From positions 806,001 to 870,000 of the forward strand of contig NZ_QPEQ01000002.1 in the NCBI RefSeq assembly GCF_009455625.1: a stretch of 64,000 bases of DNA, written 5' to 3'. Below are positions 9,470-22,743 of this stretch, in pieces. A program made the translations under genes and the position numbers. The stretch comes from Paraburkholderia bonniea. Lineage in GTDB: Bacteria > Pseudomonadota > Gammaproteobacteria > Burkholderiales > Burkholderiaceae. The number at the start of each line of letters is the position of its first letter. The first letter of the stretch is position 1. A model generated the notes under the pieces. It did no database searches, was not told where the DNA came from, and was given only the letters and a program-made list of their open reading frames with translations.

Positions 9470-11245
9470 TTAGAAGGTCCGCTCTTTTGGCGGCACCGAT
9501 TCGACGGTCAGCGGTTGCATATGCACCGGCTTGTAGTCGAGGCGATCCCCTTCGCTGAACCACAACGTATGGCGCAGCCAGTTTTCGTCATCGCGGTGGT
9601 CGAAGTCGCTTTGCGCATGCGCACCACGGCTTTCCTTGCGAGCCTCGGCAGAGACCATGGTGGCGCGTGCCACCTCGATCAAATTCGCCAGCTCCAGTGC
9701 TTCGACGCGCGCGGTGTTAAATACCTTCGACTTGTCTTTCAGATGAATATCTTCGACGCGCTCAGCCAGTTCGCGGATTTTCTCCACGCCATCGGCCAGC
9801 AGCTTTGACGTGCGAAACACGCCCGCATGCGCCTGCATCGACGAACGGATATCGTCGGCGACGCGTTGGGTGTATTCGCCAGACGATGATTTTTCCAGCT
9901 TGTCGAGGCGCGCCAGAGAGAAATCGGCAGCATCCGCCGGCAGCGGTTTGTGCTCCTTGATGTCTTTCACGTGCTTGACGATGTGGTTGCCCGCTGCGCG
10001 GCCAAACACCACTAGATCAAGCAACGAGTTCGTACCAAGCCGGTTCGCCCCGTGCACCGAAACACATGAGCATTCGCCCACAGCATAAAAACCGTTGACT
10101 GGGTCTTCATGGCCCTTCGAGGTTCCCACCACCTGACCATGGATATTGGTCGGAATACCACCCATCTGATAATGGATAGTTGGCACGACCGGAATCGGTT
10201 CCCTGATGCAGTCGACATTCGCAAACTTCAGCGCGATTTCCCGAATCGACGGCAGGCGCTTCATGATGATGTCTGCACCGATATGCGACAGATCAAGCAG
10301 CACGTGATCCTTGTTTGGACCCACGCCACGCCCTTCCTTGATTTCCTGGTCCATTGAGCGGGAGACGAAATCGCGTGGAGCCAGATCCTTCAGCGTCGGC
10401 GCGTAGCGTTCCATGAAACGCTCGCCATCCGAGTTGCGCAAAATACCGCCTTCGCCACGCACACCTTCTGTAATCAGCACGCCCGCACCGGCTACGCCAG
10501 TTGGGTGAAACTGCCAGAACTCCATATCCTGCAGCGCAATGCCCGAACGGGCTGCCATACCCAAGCCATCGCCCGTATTGATGAAGGCATTGGTCGAAGC
10601 GGCAAAAATGCGGCCCGCACCACCAGTAGCAAAGAGTGTTGTCTTGCCTTCGAGGATATAAACCTCGCCGGTTTCCATTTCGAGCGCGGTAACGCCGAGC
10701 ACATCGCCATCCGCATCGCGGATCAGATCGAGCGCCATCCACTCAACGAAAAACTGCGTTTTTGCCGCTACGTTTTGCTGATACAGCGTGTGCAACAGTG
10801 CGTGGCCGGTACGGTCAGCTGCTGCGCAGGCACGTTGCACTGATTTTTCACCGTAATTCGCAGTGTGACCACCAAACGGGCGCTGATAAATCGTGCCGTC
10901 GGCATTGCGGTCAAATGGCATACCAAAGTGTTCAAGTTCATACACCGCATTAGGCGCTTCGCGGCACATGAATTCGATCGCGTCCTGGTCACCAAGCCAG
11001 TCGGAACCCTTGATCGTGTCGTAAAAGTGGTAGTGCCAGTTGTCTTCGCTCATATTGCCGAGCGATGCGCCAATGCCGCCTTGTGCCGCGACCGTATGCG
11101 AACGCGTCGGGAACACCTTGGACAGCACGCAGACCGACAGGCCCGCACGCGCCAGTTGCAACGAGGCGCGCATTCCGGAGCCGCCCGCACCAACGATCAC
11201 CACATCAAAACGGCGACGCGGCAGAGTATTTTTGATTGCAGCCAT
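9470..11245 (-). CDS. sdhA: Succinate dehydrogenase flavoprotein subunit
   Basis: A 591-residue catalytic subunit that oxidises succinate to fumarate. [23 protein letters not shown] is the FAD-binding Rossmann motif. [16 protein letters not shown] holds the His normally bearing covalent FAD, and [21 protein letters not shown] plus [13 protein letters not shown] are active-site regions. The start [14 protein letters not shown] has a GGAGAG site 9 nt upstream and follows the sdhD stop by 4 nt. The gene lies in the order sdhC-D-A-B-E. Confidence 0.98.
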   Translation of the reverse strand: MAAIKNTLPRRRFDVVIVGAGGSGMRASLQLARAGLSVCVLSKVFPTRSHTVAAQGGIGASLGNMSEDNWHYHFYDTIKGSDWLGDQDAIEFMCREAPNAVYELEHFGMPFDRNADGTIYQRPFGGHTANYGEKSVQRACAAADRTGHALLHTLYQQNVAAKTQFFVEWMALDLIRDADGDVLGVTALEMETGEVYILEGKTTLFATGGAGRIFAASTNAFINTGDGLGMAARSGIALQDMEFWQFHPTGVAGAGVLITEGVRGEGGILRNSDGERFMERYAPTLKDLAPRDFVSRSMDQEIKEGRGVGPNKDHVLLDLSHIGADIIMKRLPSIREIALKFANVDCIREPIPVVPTIHYQMGGIPTNIHGQVVGTSKGHEDPVNGFYAVGECSCVSVHGANRLGTNSLLDLVVFGRAAGNHIVKHVKDIKEHKPLPADAADFSLARLDKLEKSSSGEYTQRVADDIRSSMQAHAGVFRTSKLLADGVEKIRELAERVEDIHLKDKSKVFNTARVEALELANLIEVARATMVSAEARKESRGAHAQSDFDHRDDENWLRHTLWFSEGDRLDYKPVHMQPLTVESVPPKERTF

Positions 11246-11249
11246 GCTT

Positions 11250-11618
11250 TTAAACTCTCCAGAGAATCTGCGCAGCGTAGCCCGCACAAGCGAGCAACCA
11301 GACGATAGTCAGTGCCTGAAGGATCAGGCGCAAGCTAGCGGGCTTCACGTAATCCATCCAGATATCGCGCACACCAACCCACGCGTGATAGAACAGCGCG
11401 AGCAGCGTCACGAGCGTGGCCAGCTTCATCCACTCGGTTGCAAAAATCGAGGCCCAGCCGTCGTAAGAAAACGCCTTCGCCTTAAAAAACCACACCAGCA
11501 AAATCACGGTGTAAATCGCCATGATGGCGGCCGTCACACGTTGCGCGAGCCAGTCGCGCAGACCATAGTGCGCGCCGACAACCAGGCGCTTCGAACCGAT
11601 TCGGTTATTAGCTGCCAT
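11250..11618 (-). CDS. sdhD: Succinate dehydrogenase membrane anchor subunit D
   Basis: A 122-residue protein with three membrane helices (AAIMAIYTVILLVWFF, LATLVTLLALFYHAWVGV, LILQALTIVWLLACAGYAA). HAWVGVRDIWMDY contains the His region that, with SdhC, holds haem b and the quinone site. I start at MAANNRIGSKRLVVGAHYGLRDW, just past the sdhC stop; the frame remains open upstream but would overlap sdhC entirely. Confidence 0.94.
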   Translation of the reverse strand: MAANNRIGSKRLVVGAHYGLRDWLAQRVTAAIMAIYTVILLVWFFKAKAFSYDGWASIFATEWMKLATLVTLLALFYHAWVGVRDIWMDYVKPASLRLILQALTIVWLLACAGYAAQILWRV

Positions 11619-11620
11619 TT

Positions 11621-12034
11621 TTAAAATGCTCCGAATAGTTTTGCTGCGAACGCGATCGTGAGAAATGATGAGACGACCAAAACGATGACTGAAGTTAATT
11701 TGCCGCCTTTCTTTGTTACGCCAATGTGCGTATCCATCACAAGGTGACGGACACCGGCGCAAAAGTGAAACAGAAAGGCCCACGCCAGAACGAGCGTGAA
11801 GAGCTTGACGTAGATACCGGAAAGAAGCGCCTTGAACATTTCGAAGCTGAGTTCTGATGTCAGGCTTTGCTCGAAGAGATACAGCGCAAACGGCAGGGAC
11901 AGGAACAACAACGCACCACTCACTCGATGCAAAATTGACACGCGCCCCGCGAGAGGAAGGCGGTATGCCGTCAATATTTGACCGATACCGATGTTCCGGT
12001 ACTCCGGCCTCGGTTTTTTTACGGCTTCAGCCAT
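11621..12034 (-). CDS. sdhC: Succinate dehydrogenase cytochrome b556 subunit
   Basis: A 137-residue membrane anchor with three helices. PAGRVSILHRVSGALLFL-like sequence (here LAGRVSILHRVSGALLFLSLP) is the SdhC family signature, and the helix containing HFCAGVRHLVMDTH supplies the axial haem His. It is the first gene of the sdhCDAB-sdhE-gltA series and follows a 190-bp gap after gntR. Confidence 0.96.
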   Translation of the reverse strand: MAEAVKKPRPEYRNIGIGQILTAYRLPLAGRVSILHRVSGALLFLSLPFALYLFEQSLTSELSFEMFKALLSGIYVKLFTLVLAWAFLFHFCAGVRHLVMDTHIGVTKKGGKLTSVIVLVVSSFLTIAFAAKLFGAF

Positions 12035-12224
12035 ACTAGACCCCTACTATGTGATAACACTAATCCGCAATTTTAGCGCTTTTTTATACCGCGTTGCAGC
12101 GAAATGCCGCCCAAACCTTCTCCAAAACACGCAACAATGTAGCTTTCGCATGGCTTTCCGCCCGCCAGCAAACGCCGCAACCACGCCACAGCGGCGATGT
12201 GCCATGCATCGACTCAATCCGCTT
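12035..12224. promoter_or_regulatory. gntR-sdhC gap (expected sdh promoter)
   Basis: Both flanking genes read on the minus strand. AT-rich hexamers TAAAAT and GTATAA are present on that strand, but no pair fits a sigma70 promoter well. The gntR operator palindrome is not repeated here. No terminator after gntR is evident, so read-through from gntR into sdhC is possible. Confidence 0.35.
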
Positions 12225-13013
12225 TTAGCTCAGATCATTCTGATAATGGTATCCAGTCGTCACATACCAGCCGCGGCGCACCTCAACTGGCCGGTCACCA
12301 TAGGTATAAGAAATTCGCTCTACTGACAGCAACGGAAACCCCGGCGCCACATGTAGATGAGCGGCAACCGCAGGGTCTGCTGCAACTGCACGGATTTTCT
12401 CTGACGCGCGAATCATCCGCGTGCCAAATTCGGTTTCAAACATTGCGTACAGCGGGCCTTTGTAGTCCGCGAGGCGCTCAAGCGTCAAGCCACGAAAGAC
12501 ACTGCCTGGCAGCCAGATTTCATCGAGAACCGTGGTTTCGCCGTCGAACTGCAGCAAGCGTTTAATCAACACCACCGGGTCAGCGGGCTTCAGTTCAAGC
12601 TGGCGAGCGATTTCTGCCGGGGCGCGCAGACGGCGGCACTCAAGCAGATGACTGATGTGCGGGTGTTCGTCGCCATCATCAGCGAGCAGGCGTAAAAAGC
12701 GGAATTGCGCGCGGTCTTCATTGTGCGTCGCAACAAATGTTCCTTTGCCCTGACGGCGCACCAGCAGGTTTTCTGCAGCGAGTTCGTCAATGGCTTTGCG
12801 CACTGTGCCCTGACTGACTTTATAACGAGCCGCCAGTTCGACTTCGCTGGGAATCATCTCGCCAGGCTTCCATTCACCCGATTCAAGACTTTGTGTGATG
12901 AGCCCTTTGATCTGCTGGTACAACGGGCTAAATGTGGGTGAAACCGCAGGAGCAGGCGTGGATTCGCCTGCTGCGTCTGACGGATGTGTGATGCCCGCTG
13001 GGTTGGAAGTCAT
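12225..13013 (-). CDS. GntR-family transcriptional regulator, HutC (UTRA) type
   Basis: A 262-residue regulator. After about 30 variable residues comes the winged helix-turn-helix (SPLYQQIKGLITQSLESGEWKPGEMIPSEVELAARYKVSQGTVRKAIDELAAENLLVRRQGKGTFVA, split here only for reading). The UTRA ligand domain follows (ECRRLRAPAEIARQLEL..., VERISYTYGDRPVEVRRGWYVTTGYHYQNDLS). HutC members sense small carbon metabolites. Placed between sdhC and the divergent mdh-prp-acnA operon, it probably controls TCA or methylcitrate genes and itself through the palindrome 55 nt upstream. Ligand and targets are not shown by sequence. Confidence 0.93.
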   Translation of the reverse strand: MTSNPAGITHPSDAAGESTPAPAVSPTFSPLYQQIKGLITQSLESGEWKPGEMIPSEVELAARYKVSQGTVRKAIDELAAENLLVRRQGKGTFVATHNEDRAQFRFLRLLADDGDEHPHISHLLECRRLRAPAEIARQLELKPADPVVLIKRLLQFDGETTVLDEIWLPGSVFRGLTLERLADYKGPLYAMFETEFGTRMIRASEKIRAVAADPAVAAHLHVAPGFPLLSVERISYTYGDRPVEVRRGWYVTTGYHYQNDLS

Positions 13014-13067
13014 CCGCGCATTTCATCATGAAGCACAACCCCGAGTCCAGAATTTTCCCCGCCATGA

Positions 13068-13091
13068 CTTATGTCTTATATAAGACATAAG
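13068..13091. promoter_or_regulatory. Perfect 24-bp palindrome, probable GntR operator
   Basis: Each half reads CTTATGTCTTAT, meeting its exact complement with no spacer. The core has the GTCTTATATAAGAC shape, resembling the GTCT...AGAC dyads bound by HutC-type GntR proteins. It lies 55 nt upstream of gntR and ends 6 nt before the mdh -35 hexamer, so a bound dimer could block both directions. Confidence 0.8.
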
Positions 13092-13097
13092 ATAATG

Positions 13098-13126
13098 TTG
13101 ACTTTGTCTGCGACGACTCCTACACT
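13098..13126 (+). promoter_or_regulatory. sigma70 promoter of the mdh operon
   Basis: TTGACT and TACACT with a 17-bp spacer match the -35/-10 consensus at 9 of 12 positions. It points to mdh and begins 6 nt after the palindrome. Confidence 0.7.
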
Positions 13127-13365
13127 CCTTCGCAAGCAAGGGTCCGCGGTTTTTTGGCCCTATTTTTTTGCAGATTTATCGTCCGCTTTTAGGCATCGCG
13201 CCTCACGTCATGTCTGTCCGTTATCCTGTCAAACACCCGTGCCAACGCATCCTTTCAGCGCGCTGCATGCGGCAAATTCCGCCGTATTTCACCAACGCTA
13301 CGCGTAACGCACAGATAGAATGGCGTTTTTCCTAGCGTCCCACGTATTGTCTCGGAGATTTCTCA

Positions 13366-14349
13366 ATGGCTAAGCCCGCAAAGCGCGTTGCCGTCACCGG
13401 CGCCGCAGGTCAAATCGGTTACTCACTGCTGTTTCGCATCGCCAACGGCGACATGCTCGGCAAAGACCAGCCGGTCATCTTGCAACTTCTTGACTTGCCG
13501 CAAGCGCAAGCAGCCGTCAAAGGCGTCGTCATGGAGCTTGAAGACTGCGCGTTCCCACTGCTTGCTGGCGTAGTGGTCACCGACGATCCCAAAGTGGCAT
13601 TCAAAGATGCAGACGTCGCACTCCTGGTCGGTGCCCGTCCCCGCTCGAAAGGCATGGAGCGCAAAGATCTGCTGTCAGCCAACGCTGAAATTTTCACCGT
13701 CCAGGGCAAGGCACTGAACGAAGTCGCCAGCCGCGACGTCCGCGTGCTGGTAGTCGGCAATCCGGCTAACACCAACGCCTACATCGCCATGAAGTCGGCC
13801 CCTGATCTGCCGAAGAAAAACTTCACCGCAATGCTGCGCCTCGATCACAACCGCGCGCTGTCACAACTGGCTGCCAAATCGGGCAAACCCGTCGCTGCAA
13901 TCGAAAAACTCGCGGTCTGGGGCAACCACTCGCCCACCATGTATCCCGATTTCCGCGTTGCCACCGTTGAAGGTCAATCGCTGACCAAGCTCATCAACGA
14001 TGACGAATGGAATCGCAATACGTTCATCCCCACCGTCGGCAAACGCGGCGCGGCAATCATCGAAGCGCGCGGCCTGTCGTCAGCGGCTTCCGCAGCTAAC
14101 GCCGCCATAGATCATGTGCACGACTGGGTGCTGGGTTCGAATGGCAAGTGGGTCACGATGGGCATTCCGTCAGATGGCTCGTATGGCATTCCCGCCGATA
14201 TCGTCTACGGCGTGCCCGTCACCTGCGAAAACGGCGAGTACAAGCGCGTGGAAGGACTCGAGATCGACGCGTTCTCCCGTGAAAAAATGGATCACACGCT
14301 GAACGAGCTGCTCGAAGAGCGCGACGGCGTCCAGCATCTGTTGGGCTAA
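13366..14349 (+). CDS. mdh: Malate dehydrogenase
   Basis: A 327-residue NAD-dependent enzyme interconverting malate and oxaloacetate. [25 protein letters not shown] is the dinucleotide fold, [15 protein letters not shown] the mobile loop with substrate Arg residues, and LRLDHNRA...[12 protein letters not shown] the catalytic Asp/His pair. Length and sequence are those of the proteobacterial/cytosolic-type MDH group. A GGAG ribosome site lies 9 nt upstream. It is the first gene of the plus-strand cluster; a terminator follows, so downstream genes may have a second promoter. Confidence 0.97.
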   Translation: MAKPAKRVAVTGAAGQIGYSLLFRIANGDMLGKDQPVILQLLDLPQAQAAVKGVVMELEDCAFPLLAGVVVTDDPKVAFKDADVALLVGARPRSKGMERKDLLSANAEIFTVQGKALNEVASRDVRVLVVGNPANTNAYIAMKSAPDLPKKNFTAMLRLDHNRALSQLAAKSGKPVAAIEKLAVWGNHSPTMYPDFRVATVEGQSLTKLINDDEWNRNTFIPTVGKRGAAIIEARGLSSAASAANAAIDHVHDWVLGSNGKWVTMGIPSDGSYGIPADIVYGVPVTCENGEYKRVEGLEIDAFSREKMDHTLNELLEERDGVQHLLG

Positions 14350-14363
14350 CGCGGCGTGCCAAA

Positions 14364-14405
14364 AACCGGAATCCCGTCGGCCACTGGCGGATTCCGGTTA
14401 TTTTT
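14364..14405 (+). terminator. Rho-independent terminator after mdh
   Basis: A 10-bp perfect stem (AACCGGAATC/GATTCCGGTT) with a GC-rich loop is followed by ATTTTT, starting 15 nt past the mdh stop. It separates mdh from the citE-like/prp genes at least partly. Confidence 0.85.
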
Positions 14406-14552
14406 CGTGCGCGGCGGCACACGGCTTGCTTCACCTGCGATAGCACACATGAAGCGCCCGCCCCGCACTCCGGCTCCGTGTGCCACTGAAACTAAAACTG
14501 ATTCGAGTACGTTTTGCCTGGCAGCCAGATCCGTGCGCCAAGCCACGCGATC

Positions 14553-15626
14553 ATGCAGAACGCACTCCAGTCAGATTCCCCTACTCTCCTTTCTGACCTG
14601 ACGCTGAAAATGCGCGCCCTCACTCCCGCCGAAGTGCTGTTTGACGGCGAAGCGCCGCCCCGCATTCTGCCGGCCTGCGATCACTACGCTGGCAGCGAAA
14701 AGCTAATGCTGAAATCGCTCGCGCTTCAGCAACAGCTCGGTCCGGTATTTGATGTCACGCTCGATTGCGAAGATGGCGCGCAAGTCGGCCACGAAACCGA
14801 ACACGCGGAACAAGTCGCTTCGCTGCTGGGCAGTGAGCACGATGCGTTTGGGCGCGTCGGTGTGCGCATCCACGATTTTCATCACCCACACTGGCGCGAC
14901 GACGTGCGCACGATTTTGCGTGCTGCCAAATCCCCTCCGGCGTACATCACCTTGCCTAAAATTGGCTGCGTTCCTGACGCGGCTGAGATGTGCGCGTTCA
15001 TCGAGGCCACCCGGAGAGAACTGGGTCTTGCTCAGCCCATTGCCTTGCAGGTGCTGATTGAAACCCATGGCGCGCTAGCACACGTATTCGAGCTCGCCGC
15101 ACTGCCCGGTGTCGAAGCGCTCAGTTTCGGCCTGATGGATTTTGTCTCAGCGCACCACGGCGCGATTCCTGACAGCGCGATGCGCTCGCCAGGCCAGTTT
15201 GACCATCCGCTGGTCGCCCGCGCCAAGCTCAACCTCTCCGCTGCTTGCCATGCGCATGGCAAAACCCCATCGCACAACGTCACCACCGAGGTCCGCGATC
15301 TCAACGTCGTGGCCAGCGACGCGGCCCGCGCCCGCGATACGTTCGGCTATACGCGGATGTGGAGCATTCATCCAGCACAAGTGCCCGCCATCGTCGCGGC
15401 ATTTGCGCCGCGCGACGAAGAAATCACCCTCGCCGCCGAAATTTTGCTAGCGGCACAATCCGCTCAATGGGGCCCAACACGCCACCGCGATACCTTGCAC
15501 GACCGCGCCAGCTATCGCTATTACTGGTCAGTCCTGCGCCGCGCGCACACGGCAGGCCGCACCGTGCCGGACGAAACCACACGCTTCTTCACCACGACCC
15601 TCCTGACCGGGACCACCACCTCATGA
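14553..15626 (+). CDS. HpcH/HpaI aldolase, citrate lyase beta (CitE)-like lyase
   Basis: A 357-residue TIM-barrel protein. Family marks are [16 protein letters not shown] (Mg-binding Asp/Glu), [51 protein letters not shown] and GMWSIHP-like [14 protein letters not shown]. CitE-like proteins cleave CoA thioesters such as malyl- or citramalyl-CoA. No citrate lyase alpha or gamma genes are nearby, so the substrate is open. I prefer ATG 14553 over an upstream TTG; ATG 14610 ([14 protein letters not shown]) is also possible. The last codon overlaps the prpB start (ATGA), implying coupling with the methylcitrate genes. Confidence 0.85.
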   Translation: MQNALQSDSPTLLSDLTLKMRALTPAEVLFDGEAPPRILPACDHYAGSEKLMLKSLALQQQLGPVFDVTLDCEDGAQVGHETEHAEQVASLLGSEHDAFGRVGVRIHDFHHPHWRDDVRTILRAAKSPPAYITLPKIGCVPDAAEMCAFIEATRRELGLAQPIALQVLIETHGALAHVFELAALPGVEALSFGLMDFVSAHHGAIPDSAMRSPGQFDHPLVARAKLNLSAACHAHGKTPSHNVTTEVRDLNVVASDAARARDTFGYTRMWSIHPAQVPAIVAAFAPRDEEITLAAEILLAAQSAQWGPTRHRDTLHDRASYRYYWSVLRRAHTAGRTVPDETTRFFTTTLLTGTTTS

Positions 15627-16546
15627 CCCTGACGAAGCCCTCTTCCGCTGGCGCGGCATTTCGCGCAGCGGTTGCCTCTGAAAATCCGTTACAGGTCGTC
15701 GGCACGATCAACGCTAACCATGCGCTGCTGGCACAACGAGCGGGTTTCAAGGCGCTGTATGTTTCAGGAGGCGGGGTCGCGGCAGGCTCGCTCGGCTTGC
15801 CAGATCTGGGTATCTCGACCCTCGATGATGTGCTGACCGATGTGCGCAGGATTACCGATGTCTGCGATCTGCCGTTGCTGGTCGATGTCGATACAGGCTT
15901 CGGGCCCTCGGCGTTCAATATCGCGCGGACCGTCAAGGCACTAACCAAAGCCGGTGCAGGCGCTATGCATATCGAAGACCAGGTAGGTGCCAAACGCTGC
16001 GGCCACCGGCCAGGCAAGGCGATTGTGACGCTGGCGGAAATGGTGGATCGCATCAAGGCCGCAGTCGATGCACGCACCGATCCCGAGTTCGTCATCATGG
16101 CGCGCACGGATGCACTGGCGGTTGATGGTCTGCAAGCTGCTATCGACCGCGCTGCCGCGTGCGTCGAAGCGGGTGCGGACATGATTTTTCCTGAAGCCAT
16201 GACCGAACTCGCCATGTACCGGCACTTCTCCCAGGCCGTGCGCGTGCCGATCCTCGCCAATATCACCGAGTTCGGCTCGACTCCGCTGTTCACCGTCGAT
16301 GAATTGCGCAGCGCGGATGTGTCACTGGTGCTGTACCCGCTCTCAGCATTTCGCGCGATGAACCGTGCGGCCGAAAACGTCTATCACGCAATCCGCCGCG
16401 ACGGCACACAGCAAGCCGTGCTCGATACCATGCAGACCCGCGCTGAGCTCTACGACAGCATCGGCTATCACGCTTACGAGCAAAAGCTCGACGCGCTGTT
16501 CAACCAGAAAACGTCAGCAGCCTTGACAGGAGATGAGCGGAAATGA
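15623..16546 (+). CDS. prpB: 2-methylisocitrate lyase
   Basis: A 307-residue member of the isocitrate lyase/PEP mutase family that splits 2-methylisocitrate into pyruvate and succinate. [12 protein letters not shown] is the PrpB catalytic loop with the Cys; [10 protein letters not shown] and IEDQVGAK carry the metal ligands; IMARTDAL is conserved. The start [10 protein letters not shown] overlaps the previous stop, and its own stop overlaps the prpC start. Frames reaching further upstream are inside the citE-like gene. Confidence 0.95.
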   Translation: MTLTKPSSAGAAFRAAVASENPLQVVGTINANHALLAQRAGFKALYVSGGGVAAGSLGLPDLGISTLDDVLTDVRRITDVCDLPLLVDVDTGFGPSAFNIARTVKALTKAGAGAMHIEDQVGAKRCGHRPGKAIVTLAEMVDRIKAAVDARTDPEFVIMARTDALAVDGLQAAIDRAAACVEAGADMIFPEAMTELAMYRHFSQAVRVPILANITEFGSTPLFTVDELRSADVSLVLYPLSAFRAMNRAAENVYHAIRRDGTQQAVLDTMQTRAELYDSIGYHAYEQKLDALFNQKTSAALTGDERK

Positions 16547-17721
16547 GCGATACGACACCCGCAATCACTAGCGCCCAGGGTGCCAGTGGTTTCAAGCCAA
16601 AAAAGTCCGTCGCACTCTCCGGTGTAACGGCGGGCAACACCGCGCTGTGCACCGTTGGCAAAACCGGGAACGATTTGCACTATCGCGGCTACGACATTCT
16701 CGATATCGCCAGCACCTGCGAGTTCGAAGAGATCGCCTATCTGCTGATCCACGAAACCTTGCCCACCGCCACCGAGCTGCGCGCGTATAAAACCCGGCTG
16801 AAATCGCTCCGCGGCCTGCCTGCCAATCTGAAAGCCGCGCTCGAATGGCTTCCCGCATCGGCTCACCCAATGGACGTGATGCGCACTGGTGTATCAGTGC
16901 TCGGCACGATCCTGCCCGAGAAAGACGATCACAGCCTGCCCGGCGCACGCGACATCGCCGACCGGCTGATCGCCTCGCTCGGTTCAATGCTGCTGTACTG
17001 GTATCACTATTCGCATAACGGCCGGCGCATTGAGGTCGAAACTGACGACGACTCGATTGGCGGCCATTTTCTGCATTTGCTGCACGGCACCGCACCCGCG
17101 AAATCCTGGGTCCAAGCCATGCATACCTCGCTCAATCTCTACGCCGAACATGAATTCAACGCGTCCACGTTCACCGGTCGCGTCATCGCTGGCACGGGCT
17201 CGGACATGTACTCGGCCATCACCGGCGCAATCGGTGCGCTGCGCGGCCCGAAGCACGGCGGTGCCAACGAAGTCGCGTTCGACATCCAGTCGCGCTACAA
17301 CAGCCCCGACGAAGCCGAAGCCGATATCCGCCGCCGGGTCGACAACAAGGAAGTCGTGATCGGTTTCGGTCATCCGGTCTATACCATCGCCGATCCGCGC
17401 AACAAGATCATCAAGGAAGTGGCGCGCACACTATCCAAAGAAGCGGGCAATCTGAAACTGTTCGGTATTGCAGAACGACTCGAACAGGTGATGTGGGACG
17501 CCAAAAAGATGTTCCCGAATCTCGACTGGTTTAGCGCGGTGTCGTATCACCAGATGGGCGTGCCTACTGCGATGTTCACACCGTTGTTTGTGATAGCCCG
17601 CACTGCTGGCTGGAGCGCGCACGTCATCGAGCAGCGCATCGACAACAAGATCATCCGGCCCAGCGCGCATTACACCGGCCCGGACAATTTAAAGTTCGTG
17701 CCATTAAATAAGCGAAAATAG
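16543..17721 (+). CDS. prpC: 2-methylcitrate synthase
   Basis: A 392-residue citrate-synthase paralogue condensing propionyl-CoA with oxaloacetate. It carries the signature [24 protein letters not shown] with [13 protein letters not shown] and [14 protein letters not shown], plus the catalytic Asp in [10 protein letters not shown]. It is shorter than GltA and lacks that enzyme's N-terminal extension, as PrpC does. The ATGA overlap with prpB indicates translational coupling. Confidence 0.96.
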   Translation: MSDTTPAITSAQGASGFKPKKSVALSGVTAGNTALCTVGKTGNDLHYRGYDILDIASTCEFEEIAYLLIHETLPTATELRAYKTRLKSLRGLPANLKAALEWLPASAHPMDVMRTGVSVLGTILPEKDDHSLPGARDIADRLIASLGSMLLYWYHYSHNGRRIEVETDDDSIGGHFLHLLHGTAPAKSWVQAMHTSLNLYAEHEFNASTFTGRVIAGTGSDMYSAITGAIGALRGPKHGGANEVAFDIQSRYNSPDEAEADIRRRVDNKEVVIGFGHPVYTIADPRNKIIKEVARTLSKEAGNLKLFGIAERLEQVMWDAKKMFPNLDWFSAVSYHQMGVPTAMFTPLFVIARTAGWSAHVIEQRIDNKIIRPSAHYTGPDNLKFVPLNKRK

Positions 17722-17830
17722 CGCCCGCTGCCCGCTTCAGGGGTAGATAAACAGCTTGCGCTTCACTGTTATGCCGCCCATGCCAACCACGCATTACCCG
17801 GTTTCATTTATCTCCAATAGAGGTCTTTAC

Positions 17831-18349
17831 ATGAAAAAACTGTTGATCGTCGCCCTGACTGGCGCCCTGTCCACGACGATGCTCGTCGCCGCACCTGGCG
17901 CGTTTGCGCAAACGGCAACGACAGCACCGGCCAAAGCCGCTGCCAAAAAGGCCGCCCCCAAGGCACCGGCCCCCAAAAAGCGCCTCATCAAGCGCAAAGC
18001 CAATCCCGCCAAAGCCGCCGCGCTTGATCCAGTACCGGAAGGCGCAGAAAAATGGTCCTGCAAGGACGGTCTCGCATTCGAGCTGAAAGGCGATATGAAG
18101 CGTGACCAGATCGTCACCGTGCATTGGGGCAACAAGAACTACCACTTGCCACGCCAGGCAACCACCACGGGTGCAGACCGCTTCCACGACGCCGCAAGCG
18201 GAATGGATCTGGTTGTCATCCCAACCAAGGCCATGCTGTTCTCCGATAAAGACAGCGCCCGTCTGGCAGACGAATGCCAAACAGCCGCCATGCAACAAGG
18301 CGCGCCAGCCCCGACGCAATCGAACGCCATCGACAAAACCGGCCAGTAA
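17831..18349 (+). CDS. Secreted MliC-like protein with Lys/Ala/Pro-rich linker
   Basis: A 172-residue protein. A signal peptide ([26 protein letters not shown]) is followed by about 40 residues rich in Ala, Lys and Pro. A small domain runs from [13 protein letters not shown] through [24 protein letters not shown] to ADECQ. The spacing of two Cys, a VxW(G)xxxYxL strand and a TGADRF loop resembles the MliC/PliC lysozyme-inhibitor fold; this is a shape comparison only. It sits between prpC and prpD in the same direction. Why an envelope protein belongs to a methylcitrate operon is unclear. An AGAGG site precedes the ATG at 17831. Confidence 0.75.
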   Translation: MKKLLIVALTGALSTTMLVAAPGAFAQTATTAPAKAAAKKAAPKAPAPKKRLIKRKANPAKAAALDPVPEGAEKWSCKDGLAFELKGDMKRDQIVTVHWGNKNYHLPRQATTTGADRFHDAASGMDLVVIPTKAMLFSDKDSARLADECQTAAMQQGAPAPTQSNAIDKTGQ

Positions 18350-18375
18350 TTTCACTTTTTTTTCAGGAAGCCTCG

Positions 18376-19827
18376 ATGTCCGCACCGATCTCCAATGTCC
18401 GGCCTGAACCCGATTCCGTTCTGGTCGATATCGTCGATTACGTTCTGCACTACGGCGTCGACAGCAAGCTCGCGCTGGAAACCGCGCGCAACTGCCTGAT
18501 TGATACGCTCGGCTGCGGACTCGAAGCATTGACCTACCCGGCCTGCACCAAGCTGATGGGGCCGATCGTCCCAGGCACGATCGTGCCGCACGGTGCGAAG
18601 GTGCCTGGGACGTCCTTTCAGCTTGACCCAGTGCAAGCCGCGTTCAATATCGGCACGATGATCCGCTGGCTGGATTTCAACGACACCTGGCTGGCCGCTG
18701 AATGGGGTCATCCGTCGGACAATCTCGGCGGCATCCTGGCCACTGCCGACTGGCTCTCACGCAATGCCGCCGCAGTGGGCAAAGCTCCTCTGACGATGAA
18801 AGACGTGCTGGTCGCCATGGTCAAGGCGCACGAAATTCAAGGCTGTATCGCGCTGGAAAATTCGTTTAACAAAGTCGGGCTGGACCACGTGCTGCTGGTC
18901 AAGCTCGCATCAACGGCAGTGGTGGGCCAGATGCTCGGCCTCACGCGCGACGAATTAATCAATGCCGTGTCGCTGTCGTTTGTTGATGGTCAGGCACTGC
19001 GCACCTACCGTCACGCACCCAATACGGGTTCGCGCAAATCGTGGGCAGCAGGCGATGCAACCTCGCGCGGGGTACGTCTCGCACTCATCGCTAAAACAGG
19101 CGAAATGGGCTATCCGTCCGTGCTCAGCGCGAAAACATGGGGCTTTTACGACGTGCTGTTCAACGGCAAGGCATTTGCTTTTCAGCGGCCGTATGGCACG
19201 TATGTGATGGAAAATGTGTTGTTCAAAATTTCGTTTCCGGCTGAATTCCACTCGCAGACTGCGGTAGAAGCGGCCATGACGCTGCACGGCGCACTACGCG
19301 CAGCAGGCCGCTCGGCTGCGGATATCCGCAAGATCACGATTCGCACGCATGAAGCGGCGATTCGCATCATCGACAAAAAAGGGCCGCTGAATAACCCGGC
19401 GGACCGCGATCACTGCCTCCAGTACATGATCGCCGTGCCGCTGATCCATGGCCGTCTGACCGCCGCTGATTACGAAGACGCGATTGCACAAGACCCCCGC
19501 ATCGACGCGCTGCGCGACAAGATGGAATGCATCGAAGATGCGCAATTTACGCGCGACTATCACGATCCGGAAAAACGCTCGATCGCCAATGCGCTGACGG
19601 TCGAGTTCAATGATGGCTCGGTCTTCGATGAAGTCATCGTCGAATATCCGATAGGCCACAAACGCCGTCGCGCCGATGGCATTCCATTGCTGGTCGAGAA
19701 ATTCCGCACCAATCTGGCGCGCCGGTTTCCATCGAAGCAGCAACAGGCGATTCTCGATGTTTCGCTGGACCAGGCAAAGCTTGAAGCGATGCCAGTTCAC
19801 GAATACGTCGATTTGTACGTGATCTAG
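18376..19827 (+). CDS. prpD: 2-methylcitrate dehydratase (MmgE/PrpD family)
   Basis: A 483-residue enzyme dehydrating 2-methylcitrate to 2-methyl-cis-aconitate. The all-helical N-terminal domain includes [16 protein letters not shown] and [31 protein letters not shown], the PrpD active-site stretch with conserved Asp and His. [21 protein letters not shown] and [12 protein letters not shown] follow. Start [13 protein letters not shown] has an AGGA site 8 nt upstream and gives the usual family length. Product hydration could be done by the AcnA encoded next. Confidence 0.95.
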   Translation: MSAPISNVRPEPDSVLVDIVDYVLHYGVDSKLALETARNCLIDTLGCGLEALTYPACTKLMGPIVPGTIVPHGAKVPGTSFQLDPVQAAFNIGTMIRWLDFNDTWLAAEWGHPSDNLGGILATADWLSRNAAAVGKAPLTMKDVLVAMVKAHEIQGCIALENSFNKVGLDHVLLVKLASTAVVGQMLGLTRDELINAVSLSFVDGQALRTYRHAPNTGSRKSWAAGDATSRGVRLALIAKTGEMGYPSVLSAKTWGFYDVLFNGKAFAFQRPYGTYVMENVLFKISFPAEFHSQTAVEAAMTLHGALRAAGRSAADIRKITIRTHEAAIRIIDKKGPLNNPADRDHCLQYMIAVPLIHGRLTAADYEDAIAQDPRIDALRDKMECIEDAQFTRDYHDPEKRSIANALTVEFNDGSVFDEVIVEYPIGHKRRRADGIPLLVEKFRTNLARRFPSKQQQAILDVSLDQAKLEAMPVHEYVDLYVI

Positions 19828-19889
19828 CGCAAGCATGTAGCTTGTTTGTGTCATCTCCACGCCCCAAAGATCATAAAAGGGAAAACATC

Positions 19890-22607
<2,718 letters not shown>

Positions 22608-22651
22608 TGTTTAGCGTTAGCCGCTAGCGTCTGGCTTTTTGCGCAGTCGTT

Positions 22652-22692
22652 AAAAACCCGCTTCACGTGTTCACGTTGAAGCGGGTTTTTTA
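22652..22692 (+). terminator. Rho-independent terminator after acnA
   Basis: A 13-bp stem, AAAACCCGCTTCA paired with TGAAGCGGGTTTT, followed by T-rich sequence, 45 nt past the stop. It closes the plus-strand metabolic cluster. Because A/T tracts flank both sides it could also stop minus-strand transcripts from the island. Confidence 0.9.
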
Positions 22693-22743
22693 TTAAACAT
22701 TTTTCAATTTCGGTGCCAGGCTCAAGCCCGCTTTGCTCCAGCG

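Larger units (their letters stand above)
13014..13365. promoter_or_regulatory. Divergent gntR-mdh control region
   Basis: A 352-bp divergent intergenic region. It contains the 24-bp palindrome and a well-formed mdh promoter (both listed separately), then a roughly 240-nt mdh leader in which I found no open frame or riboswitch-like structure. A CGGAG ribosome site stands before mdh. Confidence 0.7.
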
